Shown here: in pieces, positions 7,865-15,104 of the stretch
Numbering within the stretch: the first letter of the stretch is position 1
Layout of the letters: every line of letters starts with the position of its first letter
Assembly: GCF_937919355.1 (NCBI RefSeq)
Contig: NZ_CALFSA010000206.1
Coordinates: 1-22,739 of the forward strand
Direction of reading: 5' to 3'
DNA length: 22,739 nucleotides
Origin: an uncultured Methanofollis sp.
Lineage (GTDB): Archaea > Halobacteriota > Methanomicrobia > Methanomicrobiales > Methanofollaceae
Translations under genes and position numbers: made by a program
The notes under the pieces: model-generated
What the model was told of the DNA's origin: nothing
Seen by the model: the letters and a program-made list of their open reading frames with translations, nothing else
The model's database searches: none

Positions 7865-8586
7865 CAGGCCTCAATCCCCCAGTCTTTGACCACAGACGCT
7901 TCCCGGCCGATCATGAAGACGTTCTCTTCGACGGTCTCGAATGCGACCGCGTTTTCGTCTTCAAGGACAACACGGTTCGGCGTGCTGCATGTGGAGGGTT
8001 TAATCTCGGTGATCTTGCCGATCCTGCCGGAGTGCTGACCGCCGATGACCATCGCCATGTTGCCGACGGCGAAGGGGTAGTGGTCGACGATCTTGAAGCG
8101 CTCGTCGCCTTCGAGGGTGAGGACGACCGAGTCCTTCGGCTTGTAGGTGTTGTCGGCAAGGACATTCGCACCGTACAGGAGGTTCAACTGGACCTTCCCA
8201 CCCTTGACAGTGGTCTTGTTTGCGATCTTGCAGAGCCGGGTCTTTGCGGCCTCGGCGTCGATCTCGATCGAGACCAGGCGGCCGGTCTTGTTCATCAGGA
8301 TCCGGTAGTACCTGTTCATCTTCGGCATGGACACGATATCAAAGATACCGAGGCCGATCTTCGGGTTGGTGACTGCCTTTCCGTTGACGATGACCTGGCG
8401 CTGGCCGAGGATCCTCTTGACTTCCTTCATGTTGCCGGCAAGCCCCATCTTGTCACGGAGCCAGACGGCGATCGGGAGCGCACTGGCGCTGTGCGGGCCC
8501 GGGCAGGTCTTGGTGATGAAAGTCTCTTCTTTCTTCGCGATCTGCCAGGACGTCGGCGCAGTCAGTCTCTTCACGTGATATGACAT
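7864..8586 (-). CDS. rps4e: Ribosomal protein eS4
   Basis: Archaeal/eukaryotic-specific small-subunit protein of 240 residues. The N-terminus is YHVKRLTAPTSWQIAKKEETF. An S4-type RNA-binding fold lies around residues 43-105 (LGQRQVIVNGKAVTNPKIGLGIFDIV), and a KOW-like motif near the C-terminus (FAVGNMAMVIGGQHSGRIGKI). The ATG follows the rpl24 TAA directly (TAAATG), so its Shine-Dalgarno site must lie inside rpl24. Confidence 0.97.
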   Translation of the reverse strand: MSYHVKRLTAPTSWQIAKKEETFITKTCPGPHSASALPIAVWLRDKMGLAGNMKEVKRILGQRQVIVNGKAVTNPKIGLGIFDIVSMPKMNRYYRILMNKTGRLVSIEIDAEAAKTRLCKIANKTTVKGGKVQLNLLYGANVLADNTYKPKDSVVLTLEGDERFKIVDHYPFAVGNMAMVIGGQHSGRIGKITEIKPSTCSTPNRVVLEDENAVAFETVEENVFMIGREASVVKDWGIEA

Positions 8587-8952
8587 TTACTTCCTCTCCT
8601 CCAGCTTCGCCACCCGGCGCGGGTCTTTGGTGTTCAGCTTCGTCACCATGACGTTTGAGGCGTTCACCGGCCGCGGGACTTCGGTCCCGTCGGTCTTCGT
8701 GACCGTCACGCCATGGACCCGGAGGGTTCCGGTCTTTGCGTACACACTGTCGACGACGCCTTCGGTCCCCGCATGATCGCCGCGGAGCACCTTCACCGTG
8801 TCGCCGGTGACGACGCGGACGGTGCGTCTCTTGTACACCTCACGCAGTTCCTTCGCAAGGGGGGCCGAGAGGAACATGCTCATCTGGTGTGAGGGTGCGT
8901 TGTAGCGCACCTTGCGCTGCTTCCGGGGCTGCTTGCTTGCAATCCGTACCAT
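8587..8952 (-). CDS. rpl24: Ribosomal protein uL24 (L26e type)
   Basis: Assembly-initiating large-subunit protein, located near the polypeptide exit. The 121 residues start MVRIASKQPRKQRKVRYNAP and contain a KOW motif (VVTGDTVKVLRGDHAGTEGVV) typical of the archaeal/eukaryotic L24/L26 group. I place the start at ATG 8950-8952, because GAGGTG lies upstream and a longer frame to 9024 would overlap rpl14 by about 60 bp. Gap to rpl14 is 10 bp. Confidence 0.96.
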   Translation of the reverse strand: MVRIASKQPRKQRKVRYNAPSHQMSMFLSAPLAKELREVYKRRTVRVVTGDTVKVLRGDHAGTEGVVDSVYAKTGTLRVHGVTVTKTDGTEVPRPVNASNVMVTKLNTKDPRRVAKLEERK

Positions 8953-8962
8953 GCACAACACC

Positions 8963-9361
8963 TCACACGATGATGGTTGCAGTCGACCCGATCTTCGGGA
9001 AACGCTCGGCGACCTCACGGGCAACCGGACCCTTGATGTCGGTGCCCTTCGGTTCGCCGCGTTCGTCGACGATCACGACAGCATTGTCGTCAAACCCGAC
9101 ACGCAGGCCGCTTGGCCGGCGCATCTCCTTCCTCTGCCTGATGACGACCGCCTTGAGGAGCTTGCGCCGCATGTCGGGCGTGCCCTTCTTGACAGAAACG
9201 GTCGCAATGTCACCAATACCGAGCTTCGGCTGTCTCCTCCGGACACCGTGGTAGCCGTCGACCGAGACGATCTCGACAAGCCTGGCACCGGTGTTATCGG
9301 CGCAGACGAGTCTGGTTCCGGTCGCGACTGACCGCGGGATCTTGGACAACTTTGCCTTCAT
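8963..9361 (-). CDS. rpl14: Ribosomal protein uL14
   Basis: Large-subunit protein at the subunit interface (bridge region). The 132-residue sequence has the typical N-terminal strand GTRLVCADNTGARLVEIVSV and the GIGDIATVSVKKGTPDMRRK segment. The RPSGLRVGFDDNAVVIVDERGEPKGT region is diagnostic of archaeal L14. It starts one base after the rps17 stop. Confidence 0.97.
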   Translation of the reverse strand: MKAKLSKIPRSVATGTRLVCADNTGARLVEIVSVDGYHGVRRRQPKLGIGDIATVSVKKGTPDMRRKLLKAVVIRQRKEMRRPSGLRVGFDDNAVVIVDERGEPKGTDIKGPVAREVAERFPKIGSTATIIV

Positions 9362-9362
9362 T

Positions 9363-9683
9363 TCAGATCACCTCGATCACAACGAAGTTGGTTGTCTTCG
9401 ACAGGGGCCTGCACTCGGCGATCTTTACCGTATCCCCCACCGCAAGGGTGAGGCACGGGGGCAGGTGGGCGTGGTACTTGGAGGACCTCTTCTCGTAACG
9501 GTTGTACTTCCGCACGTAATGGAGGTACTCGCGTCCGACGACCACGGTCCCGTTCATACGGTCGCTCACGACCTTGCCGGTGATCACCTGGCCGTGCACC
9601 GGCAGGGTGCCGTGAAACGGACAATTTACGTCGCTGCATTCCTTCTCAGGAACAGGGACGTTTAAGCCAATATCTCTCGCCAT
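9363..9683 (-). CDS. rps17: Ribosomal protein uS17
   Basis: Small-subunit primary 16S rRNA-binding protein with an OB fold. The 106 residues carry the archaeal N-terminal extension with the CSDVNCPFHGTLPVHG segment, then GQVITGKVVSDRMNGTVVV. The HLPPCLTLAVGDTVKIAECRPLSKT stretch completes the S17 signature. Gap to rnp1 is 10 bp and the Shine-Dalgarno site is weak (GAGGAT). Confidence 0.97.
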   Translation of the reverse strand: MARDIGLNVPVPEKECSDVNCPFHGTLPVHGQVITGKVVSDRMNGTVVVGREYLHYVRKYNRYEKRSSKYHAHLPPCLTLAVGDTVKIAECRPLSKTTNFVVIEVI

Positions 9684-9693
9684 TCTCTATCCT

Positions 9694-9969
9694 CTATCTC
9701 TTGTTGCGCATGCTGATCCGTTTTTCAGGTCGTGCCACAAGGGCAGACCCGTCCACTTCGGCGCGAACTCCCCCGGGGAGGGTGAAGAGAAAGACACAGC
9801 CTTTCTTTTCCACCATTTTAGTTCCCGACGGGGTGAGGATCACCAGCATATTGCGAGTCTCATCCACAATCCGGCCGGAGATCCCGACATATGCGGGGTT
9901 CCCGGCCTTCACCACAGAGACTGCAAGCCCGATCAGTTCGTGCCACAGGAGGGTCTGCGGTGTGATCAT
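9694..9969 (-). CDS. rnp1: RNase P protein component 1 (Rpp29/Pop4)
   Basis: Protein subunit of archaeal RNase P, which with the catalytic RNA removes the 5' leader of pre-tRNAs. The 91-residue length matches the archaeal Rpp29 domain. The Sm-like core VSVVKAGNPAYVGISGRIVD is followed by ETRNMLVILTPSGTKMVEKKGCVFLF, which is characteristic. The ATG overlaps the rpl29 stop (ATGA). Position between rpl29 and rps17 is common in euryarchaea and ties tRNA processing to ribosome synthesis. No sui1 gene (translation initiation factor) lies between rpl29 and rnp1 here. Confidence 0.94.
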   Translation of the reverse strand: MITPQTLLWHELIGLAVSVVKAGNPAYVGISGRIVDETRNMLVILTPSGTKMVEKKGCVFLFTLPGGVRAEVDGSALVARPEKRISMRNKR

Positions 9970-10178
9970 GCCTGTTTACCGGCCCTCCGTGCGTTCTGCT
10001 CGGTCATGATGCGGGCGATGGTCCGCCGCACCTCGCGGATGTGCCCGGGGTTTTCCGGGGCGCCGCCCGCGCTGACCTTACCGCGGCCCTGCATCAGATC
10101 GAGTTGCAGCTTCGAGAGCTGCTCGGCCAGTTCCACGTCGGAGAGCTGGCGGACCTCATGTGCCCGGAAGATCGCCAT
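9966..10178 (-). CDS. rpl29: Ribosomal protein uL29
   Basis: Small helical large-subunit protein near the exit tunnel, which forms part of the SRP and chaperone docking site. The 70 residues fit two long helices: AHEVRQLSDVELAEQLSKLQLDLM and the conserved ENPGHIREVRRTIARIMTEQN. The start overlaps the rps3 stop by one base (TAATG). Gap to rnp1 is negative (4-base overlap). Confidence 0.96.
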   Translation of the reverse strand: MAIFRAHEVRQLSDVELAEQLSKLQLDLMQGRGKVSAGGAPENPGHIREVRRTIARIMTEQNARRAGKQA

Positions 10179-10894
10179 TACTGTTCCTCCTGATATTTGG
10201 TCTCAGGGGTTTCAGGAAACTCTTCAAGTTCTGCATCGACATCTTCGCCGATGTCGGTAACCGCTTCGACCTCTTCGGTTGCCGCCTTCGGGACGGCCTT
10301 CGGCTCAAGGACTTCGAAGCTGTCGGGGAGTTTGGCATCGCCCGGGACGATCATGACCCGGACACCGATGATACCAAGCTTCTTGATGGCAATGGCGTAG
10401 CCCTTCTCGACGATTGTCTCGGAGGGTTCGCCGCAGTGCTTGATGTAGCCCTCGATGAACTTCTGGACACGGGACCGGGCACCTGTCAGCTTGCCGGCGA
10501 GGATGATCTCGCAGCCAAGTGCACCGGACTCCATGATCCGGCGGATGGTGCTCTGCCCGGCCTTCCTGAAGTACCAGCCCCGCTCAAGGGCAGTGGCAAG
10601 GCGCTCGGCCATGATCTGGGCGTTCATGTTCGGGTTTGCCACCTGCTGGACTTCGACCTGTGGGGACTCGAGATTGAAATTGGTGGCAAGGTCCTGGGTG
10701 AGTTGCCTGACAAGCTTGCCGCCCTTGCCGATGACGATCCCCGGCTTCTCGGCGAAGATGGTGATCTGCGTGCCGAGAGGGGTGCGGACGATGTCCATAC
10801 CGCCGTAACCGGCGCGCTTCAGTTCGCGGGAGAGGAACTGATCGATACGGGCCCTGGTGACACCTTCACTGACGAATTTCCGCTCTATTGCCAT
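10178..10894 (-). CDS. rps3: Ribosomal protein uS3
   Basis: Small-subunit head protein at the mRNA entry channel. The 238 residues have an N-terminal KH domain with the GKGG loop at residues 56-59 and a C-terminal S3 domain (RRIMESGALGCEIILAGKLTGAR, around 118-140). The last 30 or so residues form an acidic tail rich in E, D, V and A (around 205-238), a common archaeal extension. One base separates it from rpl22. Confidence 0.97.
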   Translation of the reverse strand: MAIERKFVSEGVTRARIDQFLSRELKRAGYGGMDIVRTPLGTQITIFAEKPGIVIGKGGKLVRQLTQDLATNFNLESPQVEVQQVANPNMNAQIMAERLATALERGWYFRKAGQSTIRRIMESGALGCEIILAGKLTGARSRVQKFIEGYIKHCGEPSETIVEKGYAIAIKKLGIIGVRVMIVPGDAKLPDSFEVLEPKAVPKAATEEVEAVTDIGEDVDAELEEFPETPETKYQEEQ

Positions 10895-10895
10895 C

Positions 10896-11357
10896 TTACT
10901 CCACCTCCCGGAGGATCAGTTCAAGGTTGACGGTCTCGCGCACTTTCGGTGTCGCCCTGCCCATTGCACGGGGGAAGACCGAGCGCATGCTGCGGCCGCG
11001 GTTCGCCTGCACATGGGCGATGACGAGTTTCGCGGTATCAAGCCCGGCATACTCGCCGTTCTTCTGAGCCGCCTTGATCAGGGTGATGAACTCGCCGGAG
11101 GCCTTGACCGGGTAGCGGCCGGCATCCCAGCCCACAAGACCCTTCTTGTGCGCCACGTCCATGTTGAAGTGCTTGAACGGGACCGCCTTCTTCTTCGCCA
11201 CGACGGCCTCGAGGTACTCGAGGGCCGCATCTGCCTTCATGCCCCTGATAAAGCGGGCAATTTCCATGCAGTGCTTCGGAGAGACGGAAACCTCGTTCGC
11301 CTTGGCGCGGGCGAGGTTTTCACCCTCGATCTGCAGTGAATATCCGGTTCGTGCCAT
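10896..11357 (-). CDS. rpl22: Ribosomal protein uL22
   Basis: Large-subunit protein lining the exit tunnel. Recognised by VSPKHCMEIARFIRGM near residues 25-40 and the C-terminal RAMGRATPKVRETVNLELIL. Three in-frame starts occur at the rps19 junction: GTG 11366, ATG 11363 (overlapping the rps19 stop as TGATG) and ATG 11357. I chose 11357 because it gives MARTGYSLQ, like other archaeal L22 proteins, with GTGAT just upstream. The difference is only two or three residues. Confidence 0.94.
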   Translation of the reverse strand: MARTGYSLQIEGENLARAKANEVSVSPKHCMEIARFIRGMKADAALEYLEAVVAKKKAVPFKHFNMDVAHKKGLVGWDAGRYPVKASGEFITLIKAAQKNGEYAGLDTAKLVIAHVQANRGRSMRSVFPRAMGRATPKVRETVNLELILREVE

Positions 11358-11362
11358 TGCCA

Positions 11363-11776
11363 TCACTTCAGGGGTACATACTTGGAGGACCTGGTTGCAC
11401 CGATACCGGCCGTGCCGTGGGAGACCTTCCTTCTGGTCAGCGCAAACTCGCCGAGGTAGTGGAAGACCGCCTCCGGCTGGAGTTCGACGGTGACAAAGTC
11501 CTTGCCGTTGTAGATCTCAATCGTCTTTCCAATCATCTCGGGCATGATGATCATGTCGCGCAGGTGGGTGCGGATACCCTCATCGCCTGCCCGCACCTTT
11601 GCAAGGAGACCTTCATGCTCCCGTGCAAGCCCGCGGTTGAACTTCCGGCGTGCCCTGGCCGGCATGAGGGGGACAAGTTCGCTTGTTCCCATCTGCTGGA
11701 GCTGCTCGATCGTGTAGCCCCGGTAGGTGAATTCCTCACGCCGTCTTGGCAGCCGCTTCTGCGTTTTCTTTGCCAT
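11363..11776 (-). CDS. rps19: Ribosomal protein uS19
   Basis: Small-subunit head protein that contacts the A/P-site region and the inter-subunit bridge. The 137 residues include the archaeal/eukaryotic N-terminal extension (RLPRRREEFTYRGYTIEQL) and the core MIIMPEMIGKTIEIYNGKDFVTV. The GATRSSKYVPLK C-terminus is also typical. The ATG lies 10 bp after the rpl2 stop. Confidence 0.97.
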   Translation of the reverse strand: MAKKTQKRLPRRREEFTYRGYTIEQLQQMGTSELVPLMPARARRKFNRGLAREHEGLLAKVRAGDEGIRTHLRDMIIMPEMIGKTIEIYNGKDFVTVELQPEAVFHYLGEFALTRRKVSHGTAGIGATRSSKYVPLK

Positions 11777-11785
11777 TCAATCCCC

Positions 11786-12502
11786 TCACTTCTTCGTCCT
11801 GCCAGTCCTGCGAGCAGCAATGCTTCCGACCTTCCGTCCCGGAGATGTGCCGCGAGAGACGGTCTTGGGTCTGCCACAGTGCTGGTGGCCACCGCCACCG
11901 AATGGGTGGTCGATGACGTTCATCTTCAGGCCGGACGACCTGGGCCACTTCTGGGCCTGCGACTTCAGTTTGTGATATTTGTTGCCGGCCTTGACGAAGG
12001 GCTTCTCGCTGCGTCCGCCGCCTGCAACAATGCCGATGGTGGCCATGCACAGTTCGTTGAACCACTTCTGTTTGCCGCTCGGCATCTGCACGGCGACCCT
12101 GCCACCGGACTTTGCCGCGATCATTGCCTGGACGCCGCTCGAACGGACGAACTTGCCGCCGTCGCTCGGCCGCGCCTCGATATTACAGACGAAGGCACCG
12201 ATCGGGATGTCTCTCAGGGAAAGGGTGTTGCCGTTCTGGATCTTCGCTTCGGCGCCCCATGCAACCTCGTCGCCGATACCCATGCCCTCTGGAACGAGCA
12301 TGTACGTCTTCTTTCCCTCAGCGAGTCTGACAAGGGCGATCGGGGCGTGGCGTGCCGGGTCGTGCTCGATATCGATGATCTGCCCGATCACGTTCTCGGT
12401 GCACCCGCACGCGTGCTTCAGCTCGGCCTTGTACTTGTGAGACGGCGCCCGGTAGGTCGGGCCTCCGCGGCCGCGGTTCTGCTGGATAATTCTATGTCCC
12501 AT
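11786..12502 (-). CDS. rpl2: Ribosomal protein uL2
   Basis: Core large-subunit protein needed for subunit association and peptidyl-transferase function. The 238-residue protein starts MGHRIIQQNRGRGGPTYRAP, the archaeal signature, and includes HPFGGGGHQHCGRPKTVSRG, the conserved loop near the peptidyl-transferase centre. I start at ATG 12502, preceded by GGTGGTGGAG, rather than the in-frame GTG three codons upstream. Confidence 0.97.
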   Translation of the reverse strand: MGHRIIQQNRGRGGPTYRAPSHKYKAELKHACGCTENVIGQIIDIEHDPARHAPIALVRLAEGKKTYMLVPEGMGIGDEVAWGAEAKIQNGNTLSLRDIPIGAFVCNIEARPSDGGKFVRSSGVQAMIAAKSGGRVAVQMPSGKQKWFNELCMATIGIVAGGGRSEKPFVKAGNKYHKLKSQAQKWPRSSGLKMNVIDHPFGGGGHQHCGRPKTVSRGTSPGRKVGSIAARRTGRTKK

Positions 12503-12512
12503 CTCCACCACC

Positions 12513-12761
12513 TTACATTACGCCGAGCCGGCTGAGGATCTCCTCGGCGGCCTTTTCATTCTCAAATCCGACGATGGCCTTCTTCTGGCCCTTCATCGTC
12601 ATGATGGTCCGCACAGAAGCAACCTTCTGGTCGAAGGCCTTCTCGACGGCGCGCTTGATATCGTCCTTGGAGGCGTCGTTGTGCACGAGAACCTGGACCT
12701 TGTTCTCGTTCTCGAGCATCATCATCGCCTTTTCGGTAACATACGGATTTCTGAGCACCAT
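12513..12761 (-). CDS. rpl23: Ribosomal protein uL23
   Basis: Large-subunit protein at the exit tunnel rim, where SRP and the Sec translocon dock. The 82-residue short archaeal form has NPYVTEKAMMMLENENKVQVLV and RTIMTMKGQKKAIVGFENEKAAEEI, both characteristic. GGAGGAC precedes the ATG. Two bases separate it from rpl4. Confidence 0.97.
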   Translation of the reverse strand: MVLRNPYVTEKAMMMLENENKVQVLVHNDASKDDIKRAVEKAFDQKVASVRTIMTMKGQKKAIVGFENEKAAEEILSRLGVM

Positions 12762-12763
12762 GT

Positions 12764-13507
12764 TCAGTCCTCCATTCTCTTGAGGGCGCTCTCGGACCAG
12801 ATGGTCAGGCGACCGGCGTGCGTGCCTGGCGCGAGCACTTCGACGTCAAGGTCGTAGATGCTGACGGCGTCGACACCGGCGAGGTTCTGCGCTGCCCGCA
12901 GGGGTTCGTCACCGGTGACGATCAGGACGCTCTTGCGGCTCTTGTACCGGCGGCCACGGGTCTTGCCCCGGCCTGCACGGACCTTCTTGCTCTCCTTCGC
13001 ACGCTCGACGTCGGCATAGACTCCAAGCGCGGAGAGGGCCTTGATGATGTCGGAGGTCTTCTTGATAGCCTCGAAACTCTCGTCAACGACGAACGGGGCT
13101 TCACCGTCAAAGATGTGGCCGCGCAGTTCGACGAGGTCGGTGATCGCGGTTGCGGCGATTGCCGACCGCAGGGCCATCCACTTCTCCTGCTTGTTGATCT
13201 TCAGCTCAAGGATCTTTGCAACGACTGGTGGGTGTGCTTCACGGCCACCCTTGGCCTGCGGGACCTTTGCTGCTCTCGAACCGTTCGTGAGACGGGGCAC
13301 ATGTGATACGCCGCGCCCTGAACCCCAGCCAACCGCAGAACTCCTGATGCCGGCAAACGGGTCGGTGCCATGAGGCTGGAGCCGCTTGCTCTGGATAGAG
13401 AGCACGGCCCTCTTGATGAGGTCAGGCCGGTAATATTCGTCGAAGACGGACGGGAGTTCGATTTCACGGACGACTGAACCGTCGATTGATCTGACATTTG
13501 CTTTCAT
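12764..13507 (-). CDS. rpl4: Ribosomal protein uL4
   Basis: Large-subunit protein whose extended loop reaches the exit tunnel. The 247 residues start MKANVRSIDGSVVREIELP; the loop segment SSAVGWGSGRGVSHVPRLTNG lies near residues 57-77. The C-terminal GVDAVSIYDLDVEVLAPGTHAGRLTIWSE is typical of the archaeal/eukaryotic L4 type. ATG 13507 is preferred, with GGGGTGA upstream. A longer frame to 13543 would overlap rpl3. Confidence 0.97.
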   Translation of the reverse strand: MKANVRSIDGSVVREIELPSVFDEYYRPDLIKRAVLSIQSKRLQPHGTDPFAGIRSSAVGWGSGRGVSHVPRLTNGSRAAKVPQAKGGREAHPPVVAKILELKINKQEKWMALRSAIAATAITDLVELRGHIFDGEAPFVVDESFEAIKKTSDIIKALSALGVYADVERAKESKKVRAGRGKTRGRRYKSRKSVLIVTGDEPLRAAQNLAGVDAVSIYDLDVEVLAPGTHAGRLTIWSESALKRMED

Positions 13508-13514
13508 CCGTTCT

Positions 13515-14528
13515 TCACCCCTGCTTGCTCTCAAGGCTGACAAAGTTCACAGACGGTACCCTGACAGCGTGTTCGCCCTGTCTGATTGCCGGGCGGATGC
13601 GCACAAGACGCCGGACCGGGCCAGGGATCGAACCCTTGATCATGATGTACGGGTTCCTGACAAGGCCGTAGTGGAGGAAGCCGCCAATGGGCATGACTTC
13701 AGAACCGTCGGTGCCGACTTTGATGATCCGCTTGTTGAACTCGGTCCTCTGCTGGTAGCCCATCTGGCCCAGCTGCGGGACCTGCCACCTGACGTGGTGC
13801 GGGTGCCAGGGACCGAGGTTGCCGATGTGGCGCTTCTTGCCGCCGCGGGAGTGCTTTCTCTTCCTGACCTGGACGCCCCAGCGCTTGACCGGGCCTTCAG
13901 TGCCCTTGCCCTTGGTGACGGCGGTGACGTCGACGTACTGCCCTTCTGCGACGAGCGTGAAGGGGTCGACGTCCTTGCCGAGGAGAGAGATGGCGAGGGT
14001 GAGGCGGTCGGCCATGGAGCCACCGTCGATCCTGGTCTCCATGAGTTCGGGGACCTTTGAGGGGATACCGGTGACCGCTGCGGGCTGTGTGTACACAAGG
14101 GCGAAGATCTCGGTGACCTTGCCTGCGGCGACGCCGTCCTGGATCGCCTTGAGTACGGCCTCACGGTCGTGTTCCTTCGGCATTGTGATCCGCTTTGCAA
14201 GAGCGGGGTCGAGTTCTTCGGCCCAGACCTCTGTCAGCGGGTGCCGTCCATAACTGTCGGTAGCGTATGCGCGCACGGCGGCGACCTTCACCTTCGGAAC
14301 CTCGACGATGGTGACGGGGACCATGATCTCCCGTCCCTCGGTCGGGCTGCTCTTGTGGTCATCCACCATGATGACGTGCGTCATACCTACTTTATACCCT
14401 GCAATACCCTGCAGCATGGGTTCGCCGTCGTGTCTGGGCCAGGACTGATACTTCGGGACCTGGCTCTTTGCCCGCTTGCGTGGGCTGTAGGCGAGCGAAC
14501 CCCTGCGTGGTCTGTGTACGTTCGGCAT
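13515..14528 (-). CDS. rpl3: Ribosomal protein uL3
   Basis: Early-assembly large-subunit protein whose extension reaches towards the peptidyl-transferase centre. The 337 residues start MPNVHRPRRGSLAYSPRKRA, the archaeal signature, followed by GIAGYKVGMTHVIMVDD near residues 42-58. The KHSRGGKKRHIGNLGPWHPHHVRW segment near residues 213-236 is the tip region. It is the first gene of the cluster. The sequence before its ATG has only a weak Shine-Dalgarno match (GAGG, 13 nt upstream), unlike most later genes, and a long hairpin-rich leader lies upstream. Confidence 0.97.
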   Translation of the reverse strand: MPNVHRPRRGSLAYSPRKRAKSQVPKYQSWPRHDGEPMLQGIAGYKVGMTHVIMVDDHKSSPTEGREIMVPVTIVEVPKVKVAAVRAYATDSYGRHPLTEVWAEELDPALAKRITMPKEHDREAVLKAIQDGVAAGKVTEIFALVYTQPAAVTGIPSKVPELMETRIDGGSMADRLTLAISLLGKDVDPFTLVAEGQYVDVTAVTKGKGTEGPVKRWGVQVRKRKHSRGGKKRHIGNLGPWHPHHVRWQVPQLGQMGYQQRTEFNKRIIKVGTDGSEVMPIGGFLHYGLVRNPYIMIKGSIPGPVRRLVRIRPAIRQGEHAVRVPSVNFVSLESKQG

Positions 14529-14621
14529 GTTCTAATCAATCCTCTGCGTTTGGTTCTCTCCGAGATTCCCAGGTTTCCGCCAGGATTGCACAAACACTTG
14601 CGAACGGGACCACAACGCTCG

Positions 14622-14987
14622 CATCCCCGGGGGGATGACGATCAGGCACGCTCTCCGCACAACAGGTATTGCTCCTGCTGTGGTGGTGTCGGGAGTGATG
14701 TGCCGCGTGTGGTCTCCAGTGTGGAGATCATTCTGGTGTGCTCCAGAATACCTCGTCTCGCGAAGAGATCCTGATCTTTGTGCACGCCGGCATACTATGC
14801 CGGCAGGGCTCGTCTGCACTGACGGAGGCCCGGCGCACGGATCAGATCCAGCGTCTGTCTGCTCCTTGGGACTGCTCTAGTCCTTCTCGGTTATGCCCCC
14901 TATCGGGGCAGCCGGGGCATCATGCCCGTCCCCAGTCGGGGGGACCGGCAGTATTATCCGCCAAACGGTTACAGAATGGCCATTCTA
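14622..14987 (-). ncRNA. Hairpin-rich probable 5' leader of the ribosomal operon (unclassified RNA)
   Basis: No supported gene lies in 14529-15104; this stretch is crowded with short inverted repeats. Plus-strand positions of the stems are 14622-14637, 14658-14682, 14713-14727, 14731-14748, 14786-14804, 14806-14831, 14869-14883, 14894-14910, 14915-14927, 14928-14945 and 14973-14986. GCCGG at 14911-14915 also pairs with CCGGC at 14945-14949, enclosing two hairpins as a three-way junction. In the 14658-14682 stem, an A/C mismatch on the plus strand becomes a G/U pair on the minus strand, which suggests the minus strand is the RNA. Transcribed from the box A at 15065-15073, it would be the 5' leader of rpl3, or a separate RNA. 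I could not match it to RNase P RNA or SRP RNA. Function unknown. Confidence 0.45.
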
Positions 14988-15064
14988 CCACCATATAGCC
15001 ATTATTCTGTGCCCGGTTGCGCAGGATACCATCGTCTCCGGTTCTCTAATTATACCCCTGAAAC

Positions 15065-15073
15065 GAATATAAA
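15065..15073 (-). promoter_or_regulatory. Box A promoter for the ribosomal operon leader
   Basis: On the minus strand this reads TTTATATTC with a purine-rich GGGAAGA just upstream, like a BRE plus box A. It lies between the end of the Tfx gene and rpl3. Expected initiation about 25 nt downstream (around 15043) would give rpl3 a leader of about 515 nt. Weaker AT-rich matches occur at 15048-15055 (GTATAATT) and 14993-14998 (TATATGG), so the start site is not certain. Confidence 0.5.
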
Positions 15074-15104
15074 TCTTCCCGTATTCCCCGGAGCGTGAGT
15101 GGGG

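Noticed and set aside
11336..12535. 399-residue plus-strand frame opposite rpl2 and rps19
   Set aside because: It is antisense to two well-identified ribosomal genes and resembles nothing recognisable.
14532..14819. 95-residue minus-strand frame just upstream of rpl3
   Set aside because: It has no Shine-Dalgarno site or recognisable motif and runs through several hairpins; the region looks like a structured leader.
14622..15043. RNase P RNA or SRP RNA in the rpl3 leader
   Set aside because: I looked for conserved RNase P (GAGGAAAGTCC-type) and SRP helix 8 (GGAAGGGAGCAG-type) motifs. A weak CTGTAACC and a GGAGCAG occur, but not in the right arrangement. A covariance search would settle it.
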